Source of the DNA: Vibrio stylophorae
GTDB lineage: Bacteria; Pseudomonadota; Gammaproteobacteria; Enterobacterales; Vibrionaceae
DNA: 64,000 nucleotides
Reading direction: 5' to 3'
NCBI RefSeq assembly: GCF_921293875.1
Contig: NZ_CAKLDI010000001.1
Location: forward strand, 2,605,915-2,669,914
The notes below the pieces were generated by a model. That model searched no databases and was not told where the DNA came from. It worked only from the letters and a program-made list of their open reading frames with translations. Every line of letters begins with the position of its first letter. Position 1 is the first letter of the stretch. Shown in pieces: positions 10,789-20,838 of the stretch. Both the position numbers and the translations under genes were made by a program.

Positions 10789-11418
10789 TTATGCTTTAAC
10801 GGCAGGTTTAACGATCACATTCGCGCCAGTTGAGCCTGGGACTGCACCTTTGATAAGAAGCAGGTTGCGCTCAGCGTCAACACGAACGATCTCAAGGTTC
10901 TGAGTAGTAACTTGCTCAGCACCCATGTGACCAGCCATTTTTTTGCCTTTGAATACGCGACCTGGAGTTTGACATTGGCCAATTGAACCAGGAGCACGGT
11001 GAGACAAAGAGTTACCGTGGGTCATATCTTGAGTACGGAAGTTCCAACGCTTGATTGCGCCTTGGAAGCCTTTACCCTTAGACATGCCAGTAACATCTAC
11101 TTTTTTAACGTCAGCAAATAGCTCTACAGTTAGCGCTGCGCCAACTTCGAATTGCTCGCCGTTTTCTAGACGGAATTCCCACAAGCCACGACCAGCTTCA
11201 ACACCTGCTTTCGCGAAGTGACCAGCTGCAGCTTTGCTTACGCGGTTTGCTTTTTTCGCACCAGTAGTAACTTGGATCGCTGAGTAACCATCAGTCTCAA
11301 GAGTACGTACTTGAGATACACGGTTTGCTTCAACTTCAACAACAGTTACTGGGATAGAAACGCCTTCTTCAGTGAAGATGCGGGTCATGCCCACTTTACG
11401 ACCGACTAAACCAATCAT
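10789..11418 (-). CDS. rplC: 50S ribosomal protein L3 (uL3)
   Basis: L3 starts 50S assembly with L24 and reaches toward the peptidyl transferase centre with a long loop. The 209-residue product starts [15 protein letters not shown]. The loop holds [17 protein letters not shown], where the glutamine in IGQCQ corresponds to the PrmB methylation site of E. coli L3 (family knowledge). It is 13 nt after rpsJ. Confidence 0.98.
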   Translation of the reverse strand: MIGLVGRKVGMTRIFTEEGVSIPVTVVEVEANRVSQVRTLETDGYSAIQVTTGAKKANRVSKAAAGHFAKAGVEAGRGLWEFRLENGEQFEVGAALTVELFADVKKVDVTGMSKGKGFQGAIKRWNFRTQDMTHGNSLSHRAPGSIGQCQTPGRVFKGKKMAGHMGAEQVTTQNLEIVRVDAERNLLLIKGAVPGSTGANVIVKPAVKA

Positions 11419-11431
11419 GCTTATCTCCCCC

Positions 11432-11966
<535 letters not shown>

Positions 11967-11971
11967 GCGGT

Positions 11972-11999
11972 ATTATACATATTCAAAGCGATGATGCAA
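11972..11999 (-). promoter_or_regulatory. S10 operon promoter
   Basis: Minus strand TTGCAT (11994-11999), 16 bp spacer, TATAAT (11972-11977), preceded by TG at the extended -10 region (ATATGTATAAT). The start would fall at about 11965, exactly at the base of the first leader hairpin. Confidence 0.85.
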
Positions 12000-12058
12000 G
12001 CCCTGCTGCTAATTTAATCAAAACGCTTGCCAGCTCACACTATGGAATATTGCAAATA

Positions 12059-12087
12059 ATAAAAAAGGAGGCCTAAGCCTCCTTTTT
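12059..12087 (-). terminator. Terminator after tuf
   Basis: Minus-strand stem AAAAAGGAGGC / GCCTCCTTTTT with a short loop and a T-run. It ends the str message about 22 nt after the tuf stop and separates it from the S10 promoter. Confidence 0.85.
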
Positions 12088-12108
12088 CGGTGTTATTAAA
12101 ATCAACGA

Positions 12109-13293
12109 TTAAGCGATGATCTTAGCAACAACACCCGCACCTACAGTACGACCACCTTCACGGATAGCGAAACGTAGACCTTCGTCCATCGCGATTGGCG
12201 CGATTAGAGTTACTGTCATTGATACGTTATCACCAGGCATTACCATTTCAACGCCTTCTGGTAGCTCGATAGTACCGGTTACGTCAGTTGTACGGAAGTA
12301 GAACTGTGGACGGTAGCCTTTGAAGAACGGAGTATGACGGCCACCTTCATCTTTAGAAAGTACATAGATTTCTGAAGTGAAAGTAGTGTGTGGAGTGATT
12401 GAACCAGGCTTAGCAAGAACTTGACCACGCTCAACTTCGTCACGCTTAGTACCACGTAGAAGAACACCAACGTTCTCACCTGCACGGCCTTCGTCAAGAA
12501 GTTTACGGAACATCTCAACGCCAGTACAAGTAGTAGTTGCGGTCTCTTTGATACCAACAATCGCTACTTCGTCACCAACAGTGATGATACCGCGCTCAAC
12601 ACGACCAGTTACTACTGTACCACGGCCTTGGATTGAGAATACGTCTTCGATTGGTAGAAGGAACGGCATGTCAACTGCACGCTCTGGCTCTGGGATGTAG
12701 TTGTCTAGCGCTTCTGCTAGTTCAATTACTTTCGCTTCCCATTGCTCTTCGCCGTTTAGTGCGCCTAGAGCAGAACCCATGATTACTGGGCAATCATCAC
12801 CTGGGAAATCGTACTCAGATAGAAGTTCACGTACTTCCATCTCAACTAGCTCTAGAAGCTCTTCATCATCAACCATGTCACATTTGTTCATGAATACGAT
12901 GATGTATGGGATACCAACTTGGCGACCAAGTAGGATGTGCTCACGAGTCTGTGGCATTGGGCCATCAGTCGCTGCTACTACTAGGATACCACCGTCCATT
13001 TGAGCCGCACCAGTGATCATGTTTTTAACATAGTCGGCGTGCCCTGGGCAGTCTACGTGCGCGTAGTGGCGAGTTGGAGTGTCATACTCTACGTGTGAAG
13101 TAGAGATGGTGATACCACGCTCACGCTCTTCTGGAGCGTTATCGATTGATGCGAAGTCACGAGCGGCACCGCCGTAAACTTTTGCAAGAGTGGTACAGAT
13201 TGCTGCAGTTAGAGTAGTTTTACCGTGGTCAACGTGGCCGATAGTACCAACGTTAACGTGCGGTTTCGTACGTTCAAATTTTTCTTTAGACAC
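12109..13293 (-). CDS. tuf: Elongation factor Tu
   Basis: EF-Tu delivers aminoacyl-tRNA to the ribosome as a ternary complex with GTP. The 394-residue product shows the G1 loop GHVDHGKT near residue 19, the switch I GITIS motif, [12 protein letters not shown] and NKCD. Translation starts at GTG (13291-13293). It is the last gene of rpsL-rpsG-fusA-tuf. A second tuf copy is common in this family but is not in this window. Confidence 0.99.
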   Translation of the reverse strand: MSKEKFERTKPHVNVGTIGHVDHGKTTLTAAICTTLAKVYGGAARDFASIDNAPEERERGITISTSHVEYDTPTRHYAHVDCPGHADYVKNMITGAAQMDGGILVVAATDGPMPQTREHILLGRQVGIPYIIVFMNKCDMVDDEELLELVEMEVRELLSEYDFPGDDCPVIMGSALGALNGEEQWEAKVIELAEALDNYIPEPERAVDMPFLLPIEDVFSIQGRGTVVTGRVERGIITVGDEVAIVGIKETATTTCTGVEMFRKLLDEGRAGENVGVLLRGTKRDEVERGQVLAKPGSITPHTTFTSEIYVLSKDEGGRHTPFFKGYRPQFYFRTTDVTGTIELPEGVEMVMPGDNVSMTVTLIAPIAMDEGLRFAIREGGRTVGAGVVAKIIA

Positions 13294-13317
13294 GATCGTG
13301 TTCCTTCCTAGTTAAGA

Positions 13318-13381
13318 AACATTTTTACCTTTGTAAAAATGCATCAGAAGTCGTTATCAAGGCGCCGCAACAACGGCGCCC
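13318..13381 (-). other. fusA-tuf spacer with two hairpins
   Basis: The 101-nt spacer holds a GC-rich inverted repeat GGCGCCG / CGGCGCC (13361-13380) and an AT-rich one CATTTTTAC / GTAAAAATG around 13319-13341. Neither is followed by a clean U-tract, so they look like mRNA stability or processing structures rather than a terminator. Confidence 0.5.
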
Positions 13382-13394
13382 ATTCCATTCTCAA

Positions 13395-15491
13395 TTAAGA
13401 GCGTTCTGCAATAATTGAGTCTGCAATGTTTTTCGGTACTTCAGCGTATTGGCAGAACTCCATAGAGTATGAAGCGCGGCCTTGCGTTGCTGAACGTAGA
13501 TCAGTTGCGTAACCAAACATCTCAGATAGTGGCACTTGAGCACGAATAATTTTCAGACCCGCAGGGCCCTCATCCATACCTTCGATCATGCCGCGGCGAC
13601 GGTTCAAGTCACCCACAACATCACCCATCCAATCTTCCGGTGTTGTTACTTCAACTTTCATCATTGGCTCAAGAATAACAGGATTTGCTTGGAGCGCACC
13701 TTTCTTGAATGCCATTGAACCCGCGATCTTAAACGCCATTTCTGACGAGTCAACATCGTGGTAAGAACCATCAAACAGGGTAGCTTTTACATCAAGCACC
13801 GGATAGCCCGCAAGCACACCGTTGTTCATCTGTTCTTCTACACCTTTAGATACGGCACCGATGTACTCTTTTGGTACAGCGCCACCAACGATTTCGTCAA
13901 CAAAGACAAAACCTTCACCTGGCTCAGATGGTTCAATCTTCAGCCATACGTGACCGAACTGACCGCGACCACCAGACTGACGAACGAATTTACCTTCAAC
14001 TTCAGTCTTACCACGGATAGTCTCACGGTAAGCTACTTGTGGTTTACCCACATTACATTCAACGCTGAACTCACGTTTCATACGGTCAACGATTACGTCA
14101 AGGTGAAGCTCACCCATGCCTGAAATCAAGGTTTGACCGGTTTCGCCATCAGTTTCAACGCGGAATGATGGATCTTCTGCCGCTAGTTTACCTAGCGCGA
14201 TACCCATTTTCTCTTGGTCAGCCTGTGAACGAGGCTCAACCGCGATTTGAATCACTGGCTCAGGGAATTCCATGCGCTCAAGAATCACTTTATGGTCTTG
14301 ATCACATAGGGTGTCACCTGTGGTCACGGTTTTTAGACCGATCGCAGCAGCGATGTCACCGGCGCGTACTTCTTTGATCTCTTCACGCTTATTGGCGTGC
14401 ATCTGAACGATACGACCAAGACGTTCACGCTTTTCTTTCACTGAGTTATATACCGCATCACCTGATGTCACAACACCAGAGTATACGCGCATAAATGTCA
14501 GGTTACCCACGAATGGGTCAGTTGCGATTTTGAATGCAAGAGCTGCAAATGGTTCATTGTCATCAGCATGACGAATCAACTCATTGCCATCCATATCTTC
14601 ACCACGGATCGCTTTCACTTCCGTTGGCGATGGCAGGAATTCAATCACCGCATCAAGTACAGCCTGTACGCCTTTGTTTTTGAACGCACTACCACATGTG
14701 GCAAGTACGATTTCGTTATTCAGCGTGCGCTGGCGTAGGCCTTGCTTGATTTCAGCTTCAGACAACTCACCTTCTTCAAGGTATTTGTCCATCAGCTCTT
14801 CTGAAGCTTCAGCGGCAGCTTCTACTAGATTGGTACGCCACTCTTCGGCTTCAGCTAGTAGTTCTGCTGGAATATCTTCATGACTAAAGGTGGTGCCTTG
14901 ATCTTCTTCAGACCAGTTAATGGTCTTCATCTTAATCAAGTCAATCACACCTTTAAACTCATCCTCGGCTCCAATGTTCAATTGGATTGGCACTGGGTTT
15001 GCACCAAGGCGGTCTTTAATTTGGTTGATGACGCGAAGGTAATCGGCACCGGCACGGTCCATCTTATTGACGAACACCAAACGTGGCACTTCATACTTAT
15101 CGGCTTGACGCCATACCGTTTCGGACTGAGGCTCAACACCTGAAGATCCACAGAAAACAACCACGGCACCGTCAAGCACGCGCAATGAACGCTCTACCTC
15201 GATGGTAAAGTCAACGTGTCCAGGGGTGTCGATGATATTGATGCGGTGTTCTTCAAACTGTTGATCCATACCACGCCAGAAAGTCGTGGTGGCAGCAGAA
15301 GTGATGGTGATACCACGCTCCTGCTCCTGTTCCATCCAGTCCATGGTAGAGGCACCATCGTGCGTCTCACCAATTTTGTGGTTCACACCAGTGTAGAACA
15401 GGATACGCTCAGTTGTGGTGGTTTTACCGGCGTCCACGTGAGCACAAATACCGATGTTGCGGTAGCGCTCGATAGGAGTTTTACGAGCCAC
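13395..15491 (-). CDS. fusA: Elongation factor G
   Basis: EF-G drives translocation and, with RRF, ribosome recycling. The 698-residue product has the G domain with [13 protein letters not shown] (about residues 17-29), DTPGHVDF and NKMD, then domains II-V with [11 protein letters not shown] in domain IV and the [13 protein letters not shown] segment near the C-terminus. It lies 78 nt after rpsG. Length equals that of other vibrio-like EF-G1 proteins. Confidence 0.99.
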   Translation of the reverse strand: MARKTPIERYRNIGICAHVDAGKTTTTERILFYTGVNHKIGETHDGASTMDWMEQEQERGITITSAATTTFWRGMDQQFEEHRINIIDTPGHVDFTIEVERSLRVLDGAVVVFCGSSGVEPQSETVWRQADKYEVPRLVFVNKMDRAGADYLRVINQIKDRLGANPVPIQLNIGAEDEFKGVIDLIKMKTINWSEEDQGTTFSHEDIPAELLAEAEEWRTNLVEAAAEASEELMDKYLEEGELSEAEIKQGLRQRTLNNEIVLATCGSAFKNKGVQAVLDAVIEFLPSPTEVKAIRGEDMDGNELIRHADDNEPFAALAFKIATDPFVGNLTFMRVYSGVVTSGDAVYNSVKEKRERLGRIVQMHANKREEIKEVRAGDIAAAIGLKTVTTGDTLCDQDHKVILERMEFPEPVIQIAVEPRSQADQEKMGIALGKLAAEDPSFRVETDGETGQTLISGMGELHLDVIVDRMKREFSVECNVGKPQVAYRETIRGKTEVEGKFVRQSGGRGQFGHVWLKIEPSEPGEGFVFVDEIVGGAVPKEYIGAVSKGVEEQMNNGVLAGYPVLDVKATLFDGSYHDVDSSEMAFKIAGSMAFKKGALQANPVILEPMMKVEVTTPEDWMGDVVGDLNRRRGMIEGMDEGPAGLKIIRAQVPLSEMFGYATDLRSATQGRASYSMEFCQYAEVPKNIADSIIAERS

Positions 15492-15540
15492 AGTTGTATC
15501 CTCTTACTAAGGTTTGCCTTAGATTTTAGAATGGGGTAAA

Positions 15541-15560
15541 GCGCAGCCCAAGGGCTGCGC
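15541..15560 (-). repeat. Perfect palindromic hairpin between rpsG and fusA
   Basis: GCGCAGCCC and GGGCTGCGC form a perfect 9-bp stem with a 2-nt loop, starting 9 nt after the rpsG stop. On the mRNA strand it is followed by TTTACCCC, too short a U-run for a strong terminator. It may adjust the rpsG to fusA transcript ratio. Confidence 0.6.
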
Positions 15561-15569
15561 TTAGGGGCA

Positions 15570-16040
15570 TTACCAGCGGTAATGAGCGAACGCTTTGTTC
15601 GCTTCGGCCATACGGTGAACGTCTTCACGTTTCTTAACCGCAGTACCTTTGTTTTCTGACGCGTCTAGCATTTCAGCTGCTAGGCGTTGCGCCATTGATT
15701 TCTCACCACGCTTACGCGCAGCTTCTACCATCCAACGCATAGCAAGTGCGTTACGGCGAACCGGACGTACTTCTACAGGAACTTGGTAAGTAGAACCACC
15801 CACACGGCGAGATTTAACTTCTACCGCTGGGCGAACATTTTCAAGTGCTTCTTCAAATACAGCTAGGTGCTCTTTACCAGAACGCTCAGCCATGATGTCT
15901 AGTGCGCCGTAAACGATTTTTTCGGCAGTAGACTTTTTACCGTCAACCATAACGATGTTGACAAATTTTGCCAGCAATTCAGATTTGAATTTAGGATCTG
16001 GAAGGATCTTACGCTGACCAATAACGCGACGACGTGGCAT
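15570..16040 (-). CDS. rpsG: 30S ribosomal protein S7 (uS7)
   Basis: S7 nucleates the 30S head and in E. coli represses str translation by binding the rpsL-rpsG junction of its mRNA. The 156-residue product starts [20 protein letters not shown] and has the [17 protein letters not shown] hairpin that reaches the E-site. The intercistronic spacer upstream is 95 nt, close to the E. coli size. Confidence 0.98.
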   Translation of the reverse strand: MPRRRVIGQRKILPDPKFKSELLAKFVNIVMVDGKKSTAEKIVYGALDIMAERSGKEHLAVFEEALENVRPAVEVKSRRVGGSTYQVPVEVRPVRRNALAMRWMVEAARKRGEKSMAQRLAAEMLDASENKGTAVKKREDVHRMAEANKAFAHYRW

Positions 16041-16135
16041 GGATATTCTCCGTTGTCTTCTTCAGGTTATCCAAAACTTTTCAGTTTCTTCAAAATTTTA
16101 ACAAATTAGTGTTTGGCCTTACTTAACGGAATCCA
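16041..16135 (-). promoter_or_regulatory. rpsL-rpsG intercistronic region, likely S7 target
   Basis: The 95-nt spacer keeps a GTTTTGGA ... CCTGAA ... ACAACGGAG order that I recall from the E. coli S7-binding intercistronic region. The S7 translational operator is therefore probably conserved. This is inference from similarity to a remembered sequence; no structure was computed. Confidence 0.45.
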
Positions 16136-16534
<399 letters not shown>

Positions 16535-16575
16535 TTAAAACACATGAAAAGATCCCTCATATAGAGGGACGCGAA

Positions 16576-16604
16576 ATTTTAGGCTTGTGGGCAGGGGGTG
16601 TCAA
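16576..16604 (-). promoter_or_regulatory. str operon promoter
   Basis: Minus strand TTGACA (16599-16604), 17 bp spacer, TAAAAT (16576-16581), followed by GCGTCCCTC. This is a near-perfect sigma-70 promoter. Three TTGTCG repeats at 11-bp intervals lie just upstream of the -35. Confidence 0.9.
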
Positions 16605-16615
16605 GAAATATACAG

Positions 16616-16643
16616 CGACAATCTCGCGACAAATCGCCGACAA
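16616..16643 (-). repeat. Three phased TTGTCG direct repeats upstream of the str promoter
   Basis: On the plus strand CGACAA occurs at 16616, 16627 and 16638, exactly 11 bp apart, i.e. TTGTCG in the direction of rpsL. The repeats end 12 bp upstream of the -35. TGTC-n7-TGTC spacing resembles sites of PhoB/OmpR-type response regulators, but no regulator can be named from this. Confidence 0.6.
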
Positions 16644-16682
16644 TTTGTACTCTTGCTTGGCCAAATGAGCCAATTCACAGAC

Positions 16683-16973
16683 TTACCAAGTGATGACGGG
16701 TGTGTGTATTTCCGTCAATTGAACCCACTGTTCATCATCGATCACCGCGATCTGTGGGGCGATTTTATCGCGCAAACCACGGGCCAGCACATCAGCCTCT
16801 CGAGCATAACAATGGTGGCAAAGATCCAGAAGATCAAGGTGCAGAGCTTGATCGGCTATCGCGGCATAGACGCCATCTTGTGTAAGTAGCAGCACATCAT
16901 CGCGCGTTAAAAGTGCGCTACATTGTTGTAAGGCACTGCCCTGCCAAGGTGATTGGGTGACAATATGCAGCAT
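16683..16973 (-). CDS. tusB: Sulfurtransferase complex subunit TusB
   Basis: TusB is the small partner of TusC and TusD in the TusBCD heterohexamer that relays sulfur from TusA to TusE for 2-thiouridine at the tRNA wobble position. The 96-residue product starts [18 protein letters not shown], and LLLTQDGVYAAI and ARGL match the family. I chose the ATG that overlaps the tusC stop by one base (TAATG), giving the usual length, instead of an in-frame ATG eight codons upstream. Confidence 0.92.
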   Translation of the reverse strand: MLHIVTQSPWQGSALQQCSALLTRDDVLLLTQDGVYAAIADQALHLDLLDLCHHCYAREADVLARGLRDKIAPQIAVIDDEQWVQLTEIHTPVITW

Positions 16974-17335
16974 TAGAACCTCACCATATGGCGACATTGC
17001 GTCATCTTTTGTTGCATCACATCCATCGCCATCACTGTCGCTGGCATCTCAATTAAATCATCAAGGCTTAAGCCTCGCTCAGCCAGCGATTCAGCACAGA
17101 TATAACATTGCTCAATCTCATACAGATCGAACAACTTAAAGGTCGCAATATAATCACGACATTGAATCGCCTTTGGTTGCTGTTGTTTGAGTAGCTGCCA
17201 AACACCATCACCAAAAAAGAAAACACGAAGATTTTCACTCATCGCAGAGGTCGCCAGGATCGCATCCTGACCTTCACGACCGCTACTACGGCCATGCGGC
17301 GGTTGAGTAATTAAAAAACCAAGTGGCGCAGTCAT
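16973..17335 (-). CDS. tusC: Sulfurtransferase complex subunit TusC
   Basis: TusC belongs to the DsrEF-like family and forms the TusBCD complex in the cytoplasm. The 120-residue product has [20 protein letters not shown] near residue 12 and [20 protein letters not shown] near residue 62, both strongly family-typical. It is 12 nt after tusD and overlaps tusB by one base, so the three subunits are translated together. Confidence 0.94.
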   Translation of the reverse strand: MTAPLGFLITQPPHGRSSGREGQDAILATSAMSENLRVFFFGDGVWQLLKQQQPKAIQCRDYIATFKLFDLYEIEQCYICAESLAERGLSLDDLIEMPATVMAMDVMQQKMTQCRHMVRF

Positions 17336-17347
17336 CAGATACCCATT

Positions 17348-17740
17348 TTAAAATTGAATCACACGGTCGCAATCAAGCAAAGACTCAGCCAGCACACCCA
17401 AACCACCTTGGCTAAAACCATCAGCGAGATTGTGCTCAGTTAGATTCGCTTGTGTCGCTTCTTGCTCAGAAACAATCCCTCGACGCAGTGCTGCTGCAAC
17501 ACAGGTGATCAACTCACAGTTGGTCTGCTGCGCTAAAGCCTGCCATGCCGCAACCACATCAAATTCATCACTGGCGGGTAGATTTAAACTGGAAGCGTTA
17601 TACACTCCGTCTTGATAGAAAAAGACGCGGACTAATTGATGGCCACGAGCAACCACAGCTTGTGCAAAAGCCAATGCGCTGTGACTGGCTTGGCTGCCAT
17701 AGGCTGGACCTGAAACCACAAGGGCGTAACTTAAACTCAC
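17348..17740 (-). CDS. tusD: Sulfurtransferase complex subunit TusD, catalytic
   Basis: TusD carries the active-site cysteine that receives persulfide sulfur from TusA; here it lies in [10 protein letters not shown] in the second half. The N-terminus [16 protein letters not shown] fits the family. I chose the GTG at 17738-17740, inside the yheO stop (GAGTGA overlap), giving 130 residues. A TTG two codons upstream is possible, since the AGAGG ahead is better spaced for it. Confidence 0.92.
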   Translation of the reverse strand: MSLSYALVVSGPAYGSQASHSALAFAQAVVARGHQLVRVFFYQDGVYNASSLNLPASDEFDVVAAWQALAQQTNCELITCVAAALRRGIVSEQEATQANLTEHNLADGFSQGGLGVLAESLLDCDRVIQF

Positions 17741-18456
17741 TCGCAAGCGTCCTCTGTTTTACGCTGACGAATATAAAGATAGACAGTGTGCTTGGAGATA
17801 TTGAGACGATCGGCCACACGGTTGATAGCATCTTTAATATCAAAAATACCCTTATCAAAAAGTGCCATCACGATTTGTCGATTCTTCGCATTATTTGAGA
17901 CCGTCTTGTCAGCATTGATCTCTTCAATGGTGCGCTCCACGGTTTGGTCAACCAGCTCATCTACATCGCTGGCAAAGTTCACAGAAGCGGTCGATTGCGT
18001 GGTTTGCGTCGGTGCCAATGATTGCAGAATCTGAGCAAAAGGTGCATCCAAGTTAATATTGATACACAGTAAACCAATAATCAGGTCATGACGGTTGCGA
18101 ATCGCAATGGTGATCGATTTCATCAACTGACCACCCTTGGCGCGGGTAAAATAGGCGCGAGAAAAATTACGCTCAGAGCCTTCAATATCACGCAACATAC
18201 GCAAAGCTAAATCGGTAATGGGCGAGCCCACCTGACGCCCCGTATTTTCGCCATTGGCAATTTTAATTGCGGACTTATTCAGATCATCCAAAGAGTGCAA
18301 CACAATTTCACAGAAGGGACCAATCAGCGTAGCGAGGCCATCGACTACCGCGCTATAGGAGCGCAAAATTTGATGATCATCTTCAGAAAAGTTACGAGCA
18401 TCGATAAAGGATTCTTCGATCATCGTTTCATTAATAAGGATATCGCTTTCAGACAT
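17737..18456 (-). CDS. yheO: YheO-type transcriptional regulator (PAS_6 + HTH)
   Basis: The 239-residue product has an N-terminal YheO-like PAS domain (about residues 25-140, with [13 protein letters not shown] and [15 protein letters not shown]) and a C-terminal helix-turn-helix ([22 protein letters not shown]). Ligand and targets are unknown in the family. I placed the start at [15 protein letters not shown]; an in-frame start 13 codons upstream adds an atypical arginine-rich stretch. It overlaps tusD by 4 nt, as in E. coli, tying it to the Tus operon. Confidence 0.88.
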   Translation of the reverse strand: MSESDILINETMIEESFIDARNFSEDDHQILRSYSAVVDGLATLIGPFCEIVLHSLDDLNKSAIKIANGENTGRQVGSPITDLALRMLRDIEGSERNFSRAYFTRAKGGQLMKSITIAIRNRHDLIIGLLCININLDAPFAQILQSLAPTQTTQSTASVNFASDVDELVDQTVERTIEEINADKTVSNNAKNRQIVMALFDKGIFDIKDAINRVADRLNISKHTVYLYIRQRKTEDACE

Positions 18457-18523
18457 GTCAGCCCGCCTTGCCGAGCGCGCAATCGCGCAATTCAAAAATT
18501 TTCGGCAAGTTTATCAGAATTTA

Positions 18524-18561
18524 ATAAAAAAAAAGAAAGACCCAGCCCACAGGCTGAGTCT
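18524..18561 (-). terminator. Terminator after fkpA
   Basis: Minus strand stem AGACTCAGCC / GGCTGGGTCT with a 4-nt loop, followed by TTCTTTTTTTTT. It separates fkpA from the yheO-tus operon. Confidence 0.88.
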
Positions 18562-18613
18562 TTACTAACAATTTACGGCATTTTCACCGCCGCATGATCA
18601 ATCCATTCAGCGC

Positions 18614-19441
18614 TTATTTTGCGTTTGGATTCACACCCAATAGTTCAACTTTAAACACCAAAGTTGAGTTTGCTGGAATTTGTGGGCTATTTTGCATGCC
18701 GTAGGCCAATTGAGGTGGAATCACCAACTCATAGGTTGAACCAACGTTCATCAATTGAAGACCTTCAGTCCAACCAGGGATAACGCCATTCAATGGGAAA
18801 GTGATTGGCTCGTTACGCTGATAAGAACTATCAAAAATGGTTCCGTCGACCAACTTACCTTCGTAGTTCACTTTTACTTTATCGGCGGCAGTCGGTTTTG
18901 CGCCATCACCTTGCTTGATCACTTTATACATCAAGCCAGATTTGGTTGTAACCACACCTTTTTGTTTTGCAAACTCATCGCGGAATGCTTTACCAGTGGC
19001 TTCAGTCGCTTCTGCTTTCGCAAGGAAAGCTTCTGCTTTCTTCTGCTGTTCAGCTTGAACCGCTGCGTTGACGCGCTCTTGGAATGCCATGATAGTGGTT
19101 TGCACTTCTTCATCAGACATTTTCAATTTACCAGCAAAGGTATCTTGAACACCTTGATAAATAATATCTTGATTTAGGTTGATACCAATTTCTTCTTGGC
19201 GAGATGCATTCTCAATCAGGTACTTGGCCATAGACACGCCAAGTGCATAGGAAATTTTGTCATCTTCGTTGGCAAATTGCGCCGACTCAGTTGCCGCCGC
19301 AGCTGAAGAAGTTGCTGCCACTTGTTGTACCTGCGCCGCAGGTGCTTCGGTTGCTGTCTTCGCTTCTGCTTCTTTATCTTGGCAACCCAAAGTGGCCAAA
19401 ATCACAGCCGCTAGGCATGAGACTTTAAATACAGATTTCAT
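18614..19441 (-). CDS. fkpA: FKBP-type peptidyl-prolyl isomerase FkpA, lipoprotein form
   Basis: FkpA is an envelope chaperone and prolyl isomerase. The 275-residue product starts with a signal sequence ending LATLGC, a lipobox that predicts a lipid-anchored cysteine at residue 20, unlike the soluble E. coli protein. The helical dimerisation domain (DDKISYALGVSMAKYL, about residues 62-160) precedes the FKBP domain (VKVNYEGKLVDGTIFDSSY ... LAYG). It diverges from the WD40 lipoprotein gene. Confidence 0.93.
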   Translation of the reverse strand: MKSVFKVSCLAAVILATLGCQDKEAEAKTATEAPAAQVQQVAATSSAAAATESAQFANEDDKISYALGVSMAKYLIENASRQEEIGINLNQDIIYQGVQDTFAGKLKMSDEEVQTTIMAFQERVNAAVQAEQQKKAEAFLAKAEATEATGKAFRDEFAKQKGVVTTKSGLMYKVIKQGDGAKPTAADKVKVNYEGKLVDGTIFDSSYQRNEPITFPLNGVIPGWTEGLQLMNVGSTYELVIPPQLAYGMQNSPQIPANSTLVFKVELLGVNPNAK

Positions 19442-19510
19442 TCACTACTCCATTTTTTTGCAAGGGCTCACTCCTTTGCTATCGCAAGCCGCTTGAAAGA
19501 TGAAAACCAC

Positions 19511-19539
19511 GGTATATCAAGTTAACATGCTGATGTAAA
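19511..19539 (-). promoter_or_regulatory. Probable fkpA promoter
   Basis: Minus strand TTTACA (19534-19539), 17 bp spacer, TATACC (19511-19516), about 70 nt upstream of the fkpA start. E. coli fkpA uses sigma-E; no convincing GAACTT/TCTGA pair was found here. Confidence 0.5.
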
Positions 19540-19565
19540 AATCCCATCAGAAGGATGCCAGCTTA

Positions 19566-20552
19566 ATGCGAATTATCTCACGGATATTGCTTTTCAGTAT
19601 CAGCATCCTCATTGCAGGTTGCTGGCAAAATCAAGCCCTGCAAACATGGCAAGTGGCACCCGAAGGTGCCAGTAGCGTCGCCTTAAGTCGCGATGGCCGT
19701 TTTGCCCTCCTCTATTCAAGCCAACAACAATTGGTGTTGTGGGATCTTGTAGAGAACAAAATTGCCGCCGAACTGGGCGCGCAGGATCAAAACAAAAGCC
19801 GCGTGATTCAAATTGATATCAGCGACAACCTGCGTTACGCCATTACCGCAAGCCAAGATAATTTTGCCATTTGGGACCTCGCCTGGGGAACCGCCACAGG
19901 TTTATGGTCAATCTCCGATGGGGCGATTCGCGCTGTTGATCTCAGTAGTGACGGTCAACAAGTGCTGCTTGGTCTCACCAATGGCAAAGCCATCTATGTT
20001 AACTTAGATACTGGCAGACGCATGGAGTTCCTTGCCCATCGAGAAATTGTCAACAGCGTGGCACTTTCGGCCAATGGCCGCTATGCGCTTTCTGGCGGTG
20101 ACGATGGTATGGCCTATTTTTGGGACACCGAAACTGGCCAAGCCATCTACCAATTTAAGCATGATACGCGCGTCAATCGCGTCGCGCTGCAGCGAGATGG
20201 CCTCTATGCCTTTACCGCCGATAGCGGCAAAGGCGCCACCATTTGGTCACTCAAAACAGGTAAAGCTTATAGCCAGCTTAAATCTCGACTGCGCCAGCTG
20301 GTCTTTGCTAGTGCTCGTTTCTCAGACGATGGTGATTATTTGGTGACAGGCGCGCAATCACGACGCGTCTCCTTGTGGCAAACCAAAACCGGTGAGCGCT
20401 TAGCGCAATGGGAAGCCACCGCACAAAAAGACACCCGTCCACCAAGTGCAGTAGTGTATGATGTCGCCATCACGCCACAGGGCGATGTGATTAGTGCAAG
20501 CTCTGCTGGATTTATTGAAGCGTGGAAAAGTGATGACCTCAACCATGAATGA
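19566..20552 (+). CDS. WD40-repeat lipoprotein
   Basis: The 328-residue product has a signal peptide ending ILIAGC, a lipobox with the cysteine at residue 19, then WD40-type repeats over the rest of the chain (VLWDLVENK, AIWDLAWG, YFWDTETGQ, TIWSLKTGK, SLWQTKTGE, EAWKSDD), enough for one six- or seven-bladed propeller. It is probably an envelope scaffold; no function is known to me. Its end overlaps the slyX start, and it sits where vibrios carry a similar gene. Confidence 0.8.
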   Translation: MRIISRILLFSISILIAGCWQNQALQTWQVAPEGASSVALSRDGRFALLYSSQQQLVLWDLVENKIAAELGAQDQNKSRVIQIDISDNLRYAITASQDNFAIWDLAWGTATGLWSISDGAIRAVDLSSDGQQVLLGLTNGKAIYVNLDTGRRMEFLAHREIVNSVALSANGRYALSGGDDGMAYFWDTETGQAIYQFKHDTRVNRVALQRDGLYAFTADSGKGATIWSLKTGKAYSQLKSRLRQLVFASARFSDDGDYLVTGAQSRRVSLWQTKTGERLAQWEATAQKDTRPPSAVVYDVAITPQGDVISASSAGFIEAWKSDDLNHE

Positions 20553-20763
20553 ACAAAACCTACTAACTCGTATTGATGAGTTGGAATGTAAGTTAGCCTT
20601 TCAAGATCAATTGATTGACGATCTCAATCAAGCCATCACTGCACAGCAAGCTCAGCTGGAAAAAATGCGTGTGCAAATGCAATTTATGGTGGGCAAAGTC
20701 AAAGCGATGAGTCCTTCGCAAATTGCCAGTGAGCGCGATGAAACCCCACCGCCGCATTATTGA
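20533..20763 (+). CDS. slyX: SlyX family protein
   Basis: SlyX is a small coiled-coil protein of unknown function encoded next to slyD. The product is a heptad-rich helix (LTRIDELECKLAFQDQLIDDL) with the conserved family end DETPPPHY. I used the ATG at 20533, which has a GGA seven nt upstream, giving 76 residues. The ATG at 20545 would give 72 residues, the E. coli length. Either start overlaps the WD40 gene. Confidence 0.88.
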   Translation: MTSTMNEQNLLTRIDELECKLAFQDQLIDDLNQAITAQQAQLEKMRVQMQFMVGKVKAMSPSQIASERDETPPPHY

Positions 20764-20790
20764 TCGCAATCTCTGGCGGTAATCCACCAT

Positions 20791-20821
20791 AAAAAAACCG
20801 AGGCATGGCCTCGGTTTTTTT
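20791..20821. terminator. Bidirectional terminator between slyX and slyD
   Basis: AAAAAAACCGAGGC / GCCTCGGTTTTTTT around an ATG loop, flanked by A- and T-runs, serves the convergent slyX (+) and slyD (-) transcripts. Confidence 0.9.
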
Positions 20822-20838
20822 GACGCAAAAGATCAGAC

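Noticed and set aside
19500-19540. Sigma-E promoter for fkpA
   Set aside because: An AACTT word is present but no TCTGA-like element at the right spacing; the sigma-70 reading fits better.
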